35,318 bases of DNA from Gammaproteobacteria bacterium (GTDB lineage: Bacteria > Pseudomonadota > Gammaproteobacteria > JABCZS01), in contig JABCZS010000004.1 in assembly GCA_013289605.1 (NCBI GenBank), forward strand, positions 88,001 to 123,318, given 5' to 3'. The notes under the pieces were generated by a model. That model did no database searches and was not told the origin of the DNA. It saw only the letters and a list, made by a program, of their open reading frames with translations. Made by a program: the position numbers and the translations under genes. Below are positions 16,403-23,693 of the stretch, one piece after another; within the stretch, counting starts at the first letter, position 1; the number at the start of each line of letters is the position of its first letter.

Positions 16403-16876
16403 TTATAAGTATTGAGACAAAGCCGCTAAGGCCTGCTTATACACCTCACGTTTAAAAATCACCACATGCTTGAGGGGATAATCGTAATCCACCCAATGCC
16501 AGGCATCAAATTCAGGTTTTTTAGCACAAGTCAGTTTAATGTGTGACTCTGGGCCAATTAACCGCAATAAAAACCAAATTTGTTTCTGACCAATATATCG
16601 CTCACCCTTGGAGTTAAGTTTAGTCATGCCAAACTCATAAGTTAACCATTCATGAGTTTGCCCCAGAATGATGACATCCTCAGGTAATAAGCCAATTTCC
16701 TCATGTAACTCACGGTACATGGCATCCATTGGTGCTTCATTTAACTTTATGCCCCCTTGCGGGAATTGCCAACCTTCTGCTTCAGAGTAACCCGGACGAT
16801 GTCCCCAATACACCTGGCCCTCGGTATTAGACAGTATTATGCCTACGTTGGCGCGATATCCTTGCTCATCTATCAT
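16403..16876 (-). CDS. rppH: RNA pyrophosphohydrolase
   Basis: Removes pyrophosphate from the 5' end of mRNA and so triggers RNase E decay. The Nudix box GX5EX7REUXEEXGU is complete at residues 41-63 (GGIKLNEAPM...RELHEEIG), preceded by the family hallmark YRANVGIIL and GWQFPQ. The 157-residue length fits RppH. Only 3 bases separate its start from the ubiI stop, and ptsP follows. Together with pcnB in the same window, this gives two mRNA-decay enzymes. Confidence 0.96.
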   Translation of the reverse strand: MIDEQGYRANVGIILSNTEGQVYWGHRPGYSEAEGWQFPQGGIKLNEAPMDAMYRELHEEIGLLPEDVIILGQTHEWLTYEFGMTKLNSKGERYIGQKQIWFLLRLIGPESHIKLTCAKKPEFDAWHWVDYDYPLKHVVIFKREVYKQALAALSQYL

Positions 16877-16879
16877 ACT

Positions 16880-18043
16880 TTAATATCCATATAATCCCAA
16901 AGCATAGCGCATCACGGCCTGTTTTAATAACGGCACGTGTTCGCACACGTGCATGCCTAGCGCACGCAGCTGCGGCATCGGCATTTTGTCCTGTGATAAT
17001 AATTGCATAGCTTGCAGCATAAGTACATTCCCACCGCGTCTTTCTCGCTCAAAAGGCCGCAAAAGTGCAAGATTGCCGATATCTCGGCCTTTAGTCTGTG
17101 CGCTCGCAACCGTGCGCGCCAAACTCATGACGTCCATTAATCCCAAATTGGCCCCTTGTCCCGCAAGCGGATGCAAGGTATGGAGCGCATCCCCCACCCA
17201 TGCACAGCGCGGCGCAATATAACGTTTTGCGTGCCGCATGATGAGAGGGAACTGAGCGCGCGCAGAAATGAGTTCCATTTTGCCCAAGCGGTAGTTGAGC
17301 GCACGGGTTAATTCATGCGCAAAAGCGGCGTCATTAAGGCCCGCTAAATAAGCGCTATGGGCAGGCGAGCTGGACCACACTATCGAGCATTCATTAGGCG
17401 CTTCTAAAGGTAAGTACGCGAGCGGACCTGTGTCTAAAAATCGTTGATAAGCCGTATGCGCATGCGAGTGCTCCGTGCGCACATGCGCAACAGTCGCCGT
17501 TTGCTGATAGGATTTTTCATCTACCTGCATTCTGCACTGCGCGCGCAACCAGGAATGCGCGCCGTCCGCCCCAACAATTAAAGGTGCACTTATTTGCGAC
17601 AAACCCTGGCATTGTAATAAAGCGGCGTCTTGCGTGATCTGCACCGTCTCTATGACATTCCAATGAAAGGTGGCATTAGACGCTTGCATTAAGCGCGCTA
17701 TCATTTGCTGCACCAGCAAATCATTTTCAATAATGGTGCCTAGATAAGCTAAGCCCATGCGGCTAGACGCAAAATGAAGTTCTCCGATACTGTGGGCTTG
17801 CGATACCGTAATGGTTTTAAAGCGGCCGCGGCGCAGCGGAGTGAAATCGATACCCAATGTATTTAAGTAGCGCTCACTGCCGACATTGATACTGCTGACG
17901 CGTAAACCGAGTTGTGACGTAGGTGTTGGGAGGCCTTGTTTATCGACTAACGCAATACGCAGGCCTAGTTGGGTTAAAGCCAGGGCTAGGGCGCTGCCCG
18001 CGATGCCTGCGCCTATGATAATGACATCATGTGTGTGTGCCAT
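16880..18043 (-). CDS. ubiI: FAD-dependent ubiquinone-ring hydroxylase, UbiI/VisC type
   Basis: Flavoprotein monooxygenase of the UbiH/UbiI family acting in ubiquinone synthesis at the membrane. The frame is open upstream, but homology starts at ATG 18043 (MAHTHDVIIIGAGIAGSALA), with GGGGGTG as ribosome site; that ATG shares one base with the ubiH stop. The product has 387 residues. Motifs: GAGIAG dinucleotide fold at 11-16, VGADGAHSWLR in the middle, and the FAD-ribityl motif WVGDALHTLHPLAGQGANLGLMD late. Placement after ubiH matches E. coli ygfB-pepP-ubiH-ubiI. Which ring carbon is hydroxylated is inferred from position, not sequence. Confidence 0.9.
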   Translation of the reverse strand: MAHTHDVIIIGAGIAGSALALALTQLGLRIALVDKQGLPTPTSQLGLRVSSINVGSERYLNTLGIDFTPLRRGRFKTITVSQAHSIGELHFASSRMGLAYLGTIIENDLLVQQMIARLMQASNATFHWNVIETVQITQDAALLQCQGLSQISAPLIVGADGAHSWLRAQCRMQVDEKSYQQTATVAHVRTEHSHAHTAYQRFLDTGPLAYLPLEAPNECSIVWSSSPAHSAYLAGLNDAAFAHELTRALNYRLGKMELISARAQFPLIMRHAKRYIAPRCAWVGDALHTLHPLAGQGANLGLMDVMSLARTVASAQTKGRDIGNLALLRPFERERRGGNVLMLQAMQLLSQDKMPMPQLRALGMHVCEHVPLLKQAVMRYALGLYGY

Positions 18044-19194
18044 CACACCCCCAATAAATAATCGTAGAGGCGTCGTTTTGCAAACGGCAATACATCTAAA
18101 CCGAGTAAGCCTAAACTGCGCAAGCGTTTTAATTCGGGTCGTGCCGTAAGTTTGACTAAGCCATCGGTTAAGCGCAACATGTTTTTTTGATCGTTTAAAC
18201 GCAAAGCTTGATAGTGCGCTAAACATTCAGTCACTGCATTTTGATCATTGAGATCAACGCCTATTAATAATTCTACGAATACTGAAATATCGCGCAACGA
18301 CAGATTCAGCCCCTGGGCTGCAATCGGATTTAAAGTGTGGGCCGCATTACCCATCAATAATACTCGGCCATCATAGGCTTTTTCGACAAATACCGCTTGC
18401 AGCGGATAGGCATGACGCGGACCTAACTCTGACAATAAGCCCAATTTAAATCCTAATAACGCTTGTGCTTGCGCTAAAAAATCAGCATCGTTTAAGCCTT
18501 GCCAATGGGGATAATCATGCGCCTTAACCGTCAAGACTAATGTGGCCCGCTTTTCATTCAGCGGCAACAAGGCTAGCGTCGCTTGCGGCGTAAAACGTTG
18601 GTACGCATGATGCGGGCGCAGCGCAGTGAGGCTCACATTGGCAGTTATGGCCATTTGCTGGTAATCGTGAGTCACCGTTGCAAACGTGCATTGCGTGCGT
18701 GTCCAGGAGTGGGCGCCTTCAGCAACGATAAGTAGCGGCGCAGATAAACATTGCCCATACTCTAATTTAACCGTAACGGTATTATTTTCTTGTGTCAGTT
18801 GTTCAACCTTTGCAGGGGATAGCCATGAAATGTTTTGTTCAGTTTGGGCCTGTTTTAATAAATGCTCGCCTAATTGGGGAGCTTGGATCACGGCCCCTAT
18901 GCGCTCTAATCCCAAATCCTGTGCCTGAACGTGTAATTTTCCAAAACTGCCTTGCTCGGAGACTTCTACATTAACGATAGGAGTATGCGTGGGTAATGCG
19001 CCTACTAAATCGGTGAGCATTTGACAGGATAGACTTGATAAAGCCAGTGCGCGTCCATCGGTGCTGTAAGAAGGCTCAGATAAGGGACGCGATTCTATCA
19101 CGCGTATGCGTCGATTAAGGCGTGCGAGTGCGCACGCGAGCGTTAATCCCACAAAACCTGCCCCGACTATGATGATGTCATCAAGCGTGTTCAT
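18043..19194 (-). CDS. ubiH: 2-octaprenyl-6-methoxyphenol hydroxylase
   Basis: Second family member, 383 residues, starting MNTLDDIIIVGAGFVGLTLA with GAGFVG for FAD. The late motif MGNAAHTLNPIAAQGLNLSLRD has Asn in place of the usual Asp, the same substitution that marks E. coli UbiH, which supports UbiH rather than UbiI. The middle motif reads VAEGAHSW, with Glu replacing the usual Asp. The start overlaps the pepP stop by 4 bases (ATGA) and the stop overlaps the ubiI start by one, so translation is coupled across all three genes. Confidence 0.91.
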   Translation of the reverse strand: MNTLDDIIIVGAGFVGLTLACALARLNRRIRVIESRPLSEPSYSTDGRALALSSLSCQMLTDLVGALPTHTPIVNVEVSEQGSFGKLHVQAQDLGLERIGAVIQAPQLGEHLLKQAQTEQNISWLSPAKVEQLTQENNTVTVKLEYGQCLSAPLLIVAEGAHSWTRTQCTFATVTHDYQQMAITANVSLTALRPHHAYQRFTPQATLALLPLNEKRATLVLTVKAHDYPHWQGLNDADFLAQAQALLGFKLGLLSELGPRHAYPLQAVFVEKAYDGRVLLMGNAAHTLNPIAAQGLNLSLRDISVFVELLIGVDLNDQNAVTECLAHYQALRLNDQKNMLRLTDGLVKLTARPELKRLRSLGLLGLDVLPFAKRRLYDYLLGV

Positions 19195-20492
19195 CGCATT
19201 AATTGCTCAATGTCTTCAAGACTAATCGGTGCGGCACTACTTAATACTTCATGGCCTTTGGGAGTCACTAAAATATCATCTTCAATTCTAACACCGATAT
19301 GCCACCATTTTTTATCAATCTCTACACTCTCGCTGATATAAATCCCCGGCTCTAAGGTTAAGACCATACCTGCTTTAAACGTCACCGGTTCGTTGTTGAT
19401 TTTATAGGCGCCGACATCATGCACGTCTAAACCCAGCCAATGCCCTACCCCGTGCATAAAGAATTTTTTATAGGCGGTATGGGCAATTAAGTCTGACACT
19501 TTGCCTTGCAGTAATTTCAATTCCACTAACCCTTGGGTGAGCACTTCAATTGCCGCGTTTTGTACTTTTATCATGGTGCTGCCCGGATGAATTTGCTTGA
19601 GCCCAGCGCGATAAGCGTCTAACACCAGCTGATAAATTTCAGCTTGCTCGGGCGTAAATCGACCATTCACAGGAAAGGTGCGGCTGACATCGGCGCAATA
19701 ATTTTGATATTCACAACCCGCATCAACTAACACTAAATCCCCGTCACGCAACACGTCCGTATTCGCCGTATAATGCAAGACACACGCATTTTTGCCGCCA
19801 GCGACTATCGGCAAGTAAGCGACATCGCGTGCGTCATTCACGTTGTAATGGTAAAGGTATTCTGCCGCTAATTGATATTCAAATTGGCCTGCATGGACTT
19901 TTTCCATGGCTATATTATGGGCTTGTGCTGAAAGTGTTGCCGCATGCCGCATTAACTCAATTTCAGCGGGGCTTTTAATCAAGCGCATGGGCGCGGTCAG
20001 TTTAGAGAGCGGCATTAAATCTGGCGTGGCCCCACGCGTTGCCGTTTGCATTTGATTAATCCACTTGAGCACTTCCAGATCTTGGTCGCGCACTTGGTTG
20101 ATCGGATAATAAATTATTTTTTTCTGGGCTAATAATTTGGGCATGCGCGTTGCGATTTCATCGATAGCAAACGCGGCATCCACACCATATTCCTTGACCG
20201 CGGCCTCTTGACCAATGCGCGCCCCGCTCCAGATCTCTTCTTCCGCCTTGCGGGTTTGATTAAATAATACGACCGGAGTTTCTGTTTGCGGCAATAATAC
20301 TAAGACCGCATGGCTTTCATTAAAACCAGTTAAATAATAAAAATCGCTGTCTTGACGGTAGGCATATTCCGTATCTCTGCTGCGATAAGCAGAGGGCGCA
20401 GCATAAAGAATAGCCGCCGTATCCGGTCCCATTTTTTCCAATAGGGACTTAACGCGGGCACGGTATTCAGTGAACGGTATGGGAGCAGGCAT
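19191..20492 (-). CDS. pepP: Xaa-Pro aminopeptidase (aminopeptidase P)
   Basis: Cytoplasmic manganese peptidase releasing N-terminal residues before proline. The start is ATG 20492, because AAGGAG stands five bases before it; a GTG two codons earlier would overlap this site. Product of 433 residues. The pita-bread metal ligands are all visible: the two Asp in LVDAGCEYQNYCADVSRTF, His in HGVGHWLGLDVHDVG, Glu in TLEPGIYI and Glu in VRIEDDILVT. The N-terminal domain carries the typical RDTEYAYRQDSDFYYLTGF. The ribosome site sits on the end of ygfB, 9 bases before, so the pair is closely linked. Confidence 0.96.
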   Translation of the reverse strand: MPAPIPFTEYRARVKSLLEKMGPDTAAILYAAPSAYRSRDTEYAYRQDSDFYYLTGFNESHAVLVLLPQTETPVVLFNQTRKAEEEIWSGARIGQEAAVKEYGVDAAFAIDEIATRMPKLLAQKKIIYYPINQVRDQDLEVLKWINQMQTATRGATPDLMPLSKLTAPMRLIKSPAEIELMRHAATLSAQAHNIAMEKVHAGQFEYQLAAEYLYHYNVNDARDVAYLPIVAGGKNACVLHYTANTDVLRDGDLVLVDAGCEYQNYCADVSRTFPVNGRFTPEQAEIYQLVLDAYRAGLKQIHPGSTMIKVQNAAIEVLTQGLVELKLLQGKVSDLIAHTAYKKFFMHGVGHWLGLDVHDVGAYKINNEPVTFKAGMVLTLEPGIYISESVEIDKKWWHIGVRIEDDILVTPKGHEVLSSAAPISLEDIEQLMR

Positions 20493-20501
20493 AAACACTC
20501 C

Positions 20502-21077
20502 TTAGTGGAGATCGGTAGGTAAGATAATGGGCTCATTATGTAAGCCTTCCAATAAATTTTGATGGATCAGCATCACCGCCACGCGAATAAATTCAACTAA
20601 TTCCATATAAGAAGTCTCTTCTTCTTCAGATTCCTCGGGATTAAAATCCATTTCACTGATTTTAGTTAAATCGGCCAATGCTTGGGCGCCATCGCCGGTG
20701 AGTAAGGTTTGTTGGTCCTGCTGATTTTGGATCCCATCAATAAAACCAATACACCATTCGCTCAAGGCATAGGCACGCTCAGCCAGCGGCTCTTCATCGG
20801 TCGGCAGCAGCAACTGAAAGCTAAAATCTGACTGGGCCATGATCAACACCGTTTGCTCGGCGAGTTGCAATAATAAAATTTGCACCGCGGTATCAAGCGA
20901 TTTCCAGGTATGCGCCTCATCTGCTGCCAAGGTGAGCCAATCTTGCGGGTCGCAGTATTGGCCGCCGACAATTAAACCGCACCATATTCCATGGAGTAAG
21001 GAAGGGTTAATCATTAAATGATTGCTGATCAAGGCCTCATTAATCGTTGCATAAGGGGGTAGTGATGGTGTATTCAT
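20502..21077 (-). CDS. YgfB family protein (UPF0149)
   Basis: A 191-residue acidic protein of the UPF0149/YgfB-YecA family, first gene of the reverse-strand operon. Typical pieces are LLHGIWCGLIVGG near the N-terminus, LPTDEEPLAERAYALSEWCIGFIDG in the middle and the acidic EEESEEEETSYMELVEFIRVAVMLIH-like end. In Pseudomonas a YgfB protein represses an amidase gene, but its general role is not settled. It is divergent from the coiled-coil/zapA pair across 73 bases that must hold both promoters. Confidence 0.92.
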   Translation of the reverse strand: MNTPSLPPYATINEALISNHLMINPSLLHGIWCGLIVGGQYCDPQDWLTLAADEAHTWKSLDTAVQILLLQLAEQTVLIMAQSDFSFQLLLPTDEEPLAERAYALSEWCIGFIDGIQNQQDQQTLLTGDGAQALADLTKISEMDFNPEESEEEETSYMELVEFIRVAVMLIHQNLLEGLHNEPIILPTDLH

Positions 21078-21089
21078 TGCTCTACTCGG

Positions 21090-21116
21090 TTGACTTTAGG
21101 ATGCGTGCATTATAAT
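21090..21116 (+). promoter_or_regulatory. sigma-70-like promoter for the coiled-coil/zapA pair
   Basis: TATAAT at 21111-21116 is a perfect -10 box, with TTGACT at 21090-21095 as -35. The 15-base spacer is short; read as GGTTGA at 21088 it would be 17. The overlapping ATTATA also gives a TATAAT on the reverse strand, so the same bases could serve ygfB. Confidence 0.5.
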
Positions 21117-21150
21117 GTTGATCATATCATGATTTATTGCAAGGATTGCC

Positions 21151-21366
21151 ATGTCGATTACTGACCAATTGCGCGAATTAGAAGCATGCTTAAAAGCCAT
21201 ACACCAAAAATGCCAGCGCCTAGAGCAAGAAAACCGCACTCTGCATGCCGCAAAACACACCTTGCACACTCAATATGACGTCATCGTGAAAAAAAATGAA
21301 GCGGCAAAAGCCAAAGTCACACAACTTATTAGCCAATTAACTCAAACGGAAGTAGAACATGAGTAA
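21151..21366 (+). CDS. small coiled-coil protein upstream of zapA (TIGR02449-like)
   Basis: A 71-residue protein, nearly all heptad-patterned helix (LRELEACLKAIHQKCQRLEQ continuing to residue 65). It resembles the short ZapB-like proteins often found between ygfB and zapA in gammaproteobacteria. It overlaps zapA by 8 bases, so the two are made together and may act together at the division ring. Function is inferred from context. Confidence 0.82.
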   Translation: MSITDQLRELEACLKAIHQKCQRLEQENRTLHAAKHTLHTQYDVIVKKNEAAKAKVTQLISQLTQTEVEHE

Positions 21367-21637
21367 ACGCATTGAAATTACGATTTTAGGTAAAGTCTTA
21401 CAAGTAGAAGCCCCAGATGAAGCGGGAGTGCAACAACTACACACCTGTGCCCGCGCGCTGGATGCAAAATTACAACACTTGCGGATCTTGAACCAAACCA
21501 TGCCCACCGAGCGCGTGGTGATTATGGCCGCATTGAATCTTATGCATGAACTGCTGGCTCTACAAACAGAAAAAGAGCTGATTGATCAGGAATTGAAGGC
21601 AAGTTTAAAGCGCATGCAGGAGTGGGTGGAGGCTTAG
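21359..21637 (+). CDS. zapA: cell division protein ZapA
   Basis: FtsZ-binding protein that bundles filaments in the Z ring. The 92 residues follow the ZapA plan: an N-terminal beta-hairpin head (ISILGK-like IEITILGKVLQVEAP), then DEAGVQQLHTCARALDAKL, and a long dimerising helix with VVIMAALNLMHELL. In E. coli the 6S RNA gene follows zapA; here the next gene, on the other strand, ends 1 base after the zapA stop. Confidence 0.94.
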   Translation: MSKRIEITILGKVLQVEAPDEAGVQQLHTCARALDAKLQHLRILNQTMPTERVVIMAALNLMHELLALQTEKELIDQELKASLKRMQEWVEA

Positions 21638-21638
21638 C

Positions 21639-22865
21639 CTAATATAAAAATCCCCAGATCCATAATGGTATTTTGTTATGAAACCCCTGTAAGGTATCAT
21701 CCACTACTAAATAGGCATCAGGTAGGTCTTTAATTTGGTCAAAATCTTTACCTTTACCGCCTATCTCAAAGGTGTATTTTTTATCAATCAAAAAATCACC
21801 TAGGGTAGGTAAAGTAATAATATGTTTTGCTTTAAGCATAGAAATAAAAAAAACTTCCCGCAGCGTACCTTTATCTACTGCAGCATCTGCACTCAAGGAA
21901 AATAATTGACAAGTATTATCCGGGTAAATTTTATCTGCTTTTTTCAGGCCATCCATTTTTTTGTCACTTTTGTGTAACGAAGTGATAATGCCTGCTTCTT
22001 CAATAATTTGGATATACTGCTTAAGTGTGCGTTCATCTGCAATTTCTAAAATGGTTTTTAATGCTTTGAGATCAACGGTAAAGGGCACATGGGTACTTAA
22101 AAATGCAAGCAATCTTTTCATTTTATCCACGCTTGCGCCCGATAAGGTGGGATAAATAGCCGGCAAATCACTTTCTAATACGGTATGTAAATTTTGCTCA
22201 ACAGTTAAATAAAATACATTTTTATCGGTAAATTCTATGGAGTAAGGATAGTAGCCATATTTTAAGTACTCCATAAATAAAGTGAGTGGATTTAATGAAG
22301 CTTCATTGATAGTGGTAATAATGTCTTTAGCATACATTTCATGATGCGTTAAAATATTCTCCAGCGTAAAACTCTCGAACTTAAATTGATAACAGAGTTC
22401 TAAATATTCACGAAATGACATGCCTTGCATGGTGTATACTATGGCGCGACGTGATAAATCATGCGTGCCACGATGTATCCCTAAAGCAGAACTGCCTGAG
22501 GCATAAATTTTAAGCTGCGGAAAAGTATCATAAATACTTTTTAATTCTTGCGACCAATTCATATATTTATGTATTTCATCAAAACAAATGCAGCGCCCAC
22601 CATACTGCACAAACATTTGCGCAATTTCATATAACGAGTAATTTTTCACCAAGAAATGATCGACCGGCACATACAGTATTTGCCGATTAGGCAAGTTTAA
22701 AGTGCGCAACAATTGCACCAATACCGTCGATTTCCCTACTCCGCATTGGCCGCTGATAATGGTCAACCGATGTTCAAATGTATGCTGGTGGATAAAATAA
22801 CGGACATAGGGCCGATATTGCATCTCGATAAATTGGTCACTTAACGGAAATAAGATATCTAACAT
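21639..22865 (-). CDS. AAA ATPase with DUF4143-like C-terminal domain
   Basis: A 408-residue P-loop protein of the AAA_14/DUF4143 type. Walker A is SGQCGVGKST (38-47), Walker B CICFDEIHK (92-100), with a sensor strand KIYASGSSALG near 128 and the RGTHDLSRRAIVYTMQGMSFREYLEL region that typifies this family. The middle holds a winged-helix-like segment (LKTILEIADERTLKQYIQIIEEAGII). The C-terminus, FEIGGKGKDFDQIKDLPDAYLVVDD, looks like the degenerate nuclease fold found in these proteins. Such ATPases are common, mobile and of unknown role. The gene sits right after zapA, at the left edge of the accessory island, with a perfect 16-bp palindrome upstream of its start. Confidence 0.88.
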   Translation of the reverse strand: MLDILFPLSDQFIEMQYRPYVRYFIHQHTFEHRLTIISGQCGVGKSTVLVQLLRTLNLPNRQILYVPVDHFLVKNYSLYEIAQMFVQYGGRCICFDEIHKYMNWSQELKSIYDTFPQLKIYASGSSALGIHRGTHDLSRRAIVYTMQGMSFREYLELCYQFKFESFTLENILTHHEMYAKDIITTINEASLNPLTLFMEYLKYGYYPYSIEFTDKNVFYLTVEQNLHTVLESDLPAIYPTLSGASVDKMKRLLAFLSTHVPFTVDLKALKTILEIADERTLKQYIQIIEEAGIITSLHKSDKKMDGLKKADKIYPDNTCQLFSLSADAAVDKGTLREVFFISMLKAKHIITLPTLGDFLIDKKYTFEIGGKGKDFDQIKDLPDAYLVVDDTLQGFHNKIPLWIWGFLY

Positions 22866-22877
22866 AGATTAAGGCCT

Positions 22878-22893
22878 TAGGATTGCAATCCTA
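22878..22893. promoter_or_regulatory. 16-bp perfect palindrome, possible operator of the ATPase gene
   Basis: TAGGATTGCAATCCTA reads the same on both strands and lies 13 bases before the ATPase start codon. A second short palindrome, AAGGCCTT, adjoins it. The position suits a repressor site or an mRNA hairpin over the leader. No regulator is assigned. Confidence 0.45.
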
Positions 22894-22953
22894 TTTTAAA
22901 TATACTTAACAATCAATTGGTTATATCACAAGTCCTAGGAGGATACCATTACT

Positions 22954-23352
22954 CTAAAGCAATAACTCTAAAAAAGGTAATTTTGCGGCTTTTTTATCAA
23001 AAGTAACGGTGGATAGGCAATCATAATGATGATTGAGCTGCATGATGTAATGGTCTACAAAATCCGCAGATCCTTGCGCATAACCTTGGAGGCTGCGCCA
23101 CAACACATCGGGTTCATGAAGATGGAATTGCCGCACCTTTAAAATGCATTCGAGTACAGTGACTATTTCTTCATGGGTATATTCATATGCACTTTCTAAT
23201 ACCCATACTAGCTCACACAGTACAATACCATTGATAAATGCGGGGGAATTGATAGTACATTCTTTTTCTAAAAAATGGCTTGCAATGCGACTTTGCGCCT
23301 CGTCATCTTGCACGATATAACGTACTAACACATTGGTATCTATGCCTTTCAT
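22954..23352 (-). CDS. PIN-domain toxin, VapC-like
   Basis: A 132-residue PIN ribonuclease. The acidic active-site set is present: Asp5 in GIDTNVLVRY, Glu47 in LCELVWVL, Asp97/Asp100 in SADFVDHYI, and Asp119 in TFDKKAAK. The toxin ATG shares one base with the stop of the AbrB-type antitoxin before it (TAATG), the usual coupled arrangement. Expected to cut RNA when the antitoxin is lost. The target is unknown. Confidence 0.93.
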   Translation of the reverse strand: MKGIDTNVLVRYIVQDDEAQSRIASHFLEKECTINSPAFINGIVLCELVWVLESAYEYTHEEIVTVLECILKVRQFHLHEPDVLWRSLQGYAQGSADFVDHYIMQLNHHYDCLSTVTFDKKAAKLPFLELLL

Positions 23353-23594
23353 TATCCCTTTTGCGCTCCTCGTTTTGCAATGGCCTCATGCATTGCCTCT
23401 ATCGATACTTTTTTGTGCGGCTTTTTGAACAGACCTTTTAATGCCTGTACGTCATTAGTTTGTGGCATAAAACAAACCTTTCCATTAGGTTCTATCAAAA
23501 ACTCGACTTTATCGCCTGCATTTAAACTTAAGTGACGCCTAATGTCGGCAGGAATAGTAATTTGCCCTTTACTGGTGATACTGGCAATCGCCAT
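23352..23594 (-). CDS. AbrB/MazE-type antitoxin
   Basis: An 80-residue protein whose first 47 residues are a SpoVT/AbrB swapped-hairpin DNA-binding domain (ITSKGQITIPADIRRHLSLN, then GDKVEF). A short basic C-terminal tail (LFKKPHKKVS and following helix) would wrap the toxin. ATG 23594 is chosen because AAGGAG lies seven bases before it; the frame open to 23654 crosses the operator. It precedes the VapC-like toxin by a one-base overlap and probably represses its own operon at the repeats just upstream. Confidence 0.93.
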   Translation of the reverse strand: MAIASITSKGQITIPADIRRHLSLNAGDKVEFLIEPNGKVCFMPQTNDVQALKGLFKKPHKKVSIEAMHEAIAKRGAQKG

Positions 23595-23600
23595 ATTAAA

Positions 23601-23641
23601 CTCCTTACTTTTATAGTGTTTCCTTATTTTATAGTAAGGAG
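23601..23641 (-). promoter_or_regulatory. operator/promoter region of the AbrB-VapC pair
   Basis: CTCCTTAC (23601-23608) and GTAAGGAG (23634-23641) are perfect inverted arms. Inside, TTTTATAGT occurs twice as a direct repeat at 23609 and 23627, 18 bases apart. On the reverse strand CACTATAAAAG supplies a TATAAA -10 box with a weak TTACTA -35 sixteen bases before it. The inner arm includes the ribosome site of the antitoxin gene, so a bound antitoxin would cover promoter and leader. Confidence 0.6.
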
Positions 23642-23693
23642 ATGGTTTTGTCAAAGTGGGGCAGCTGTTTAGCCTGTGGAATACACGGTGTTA

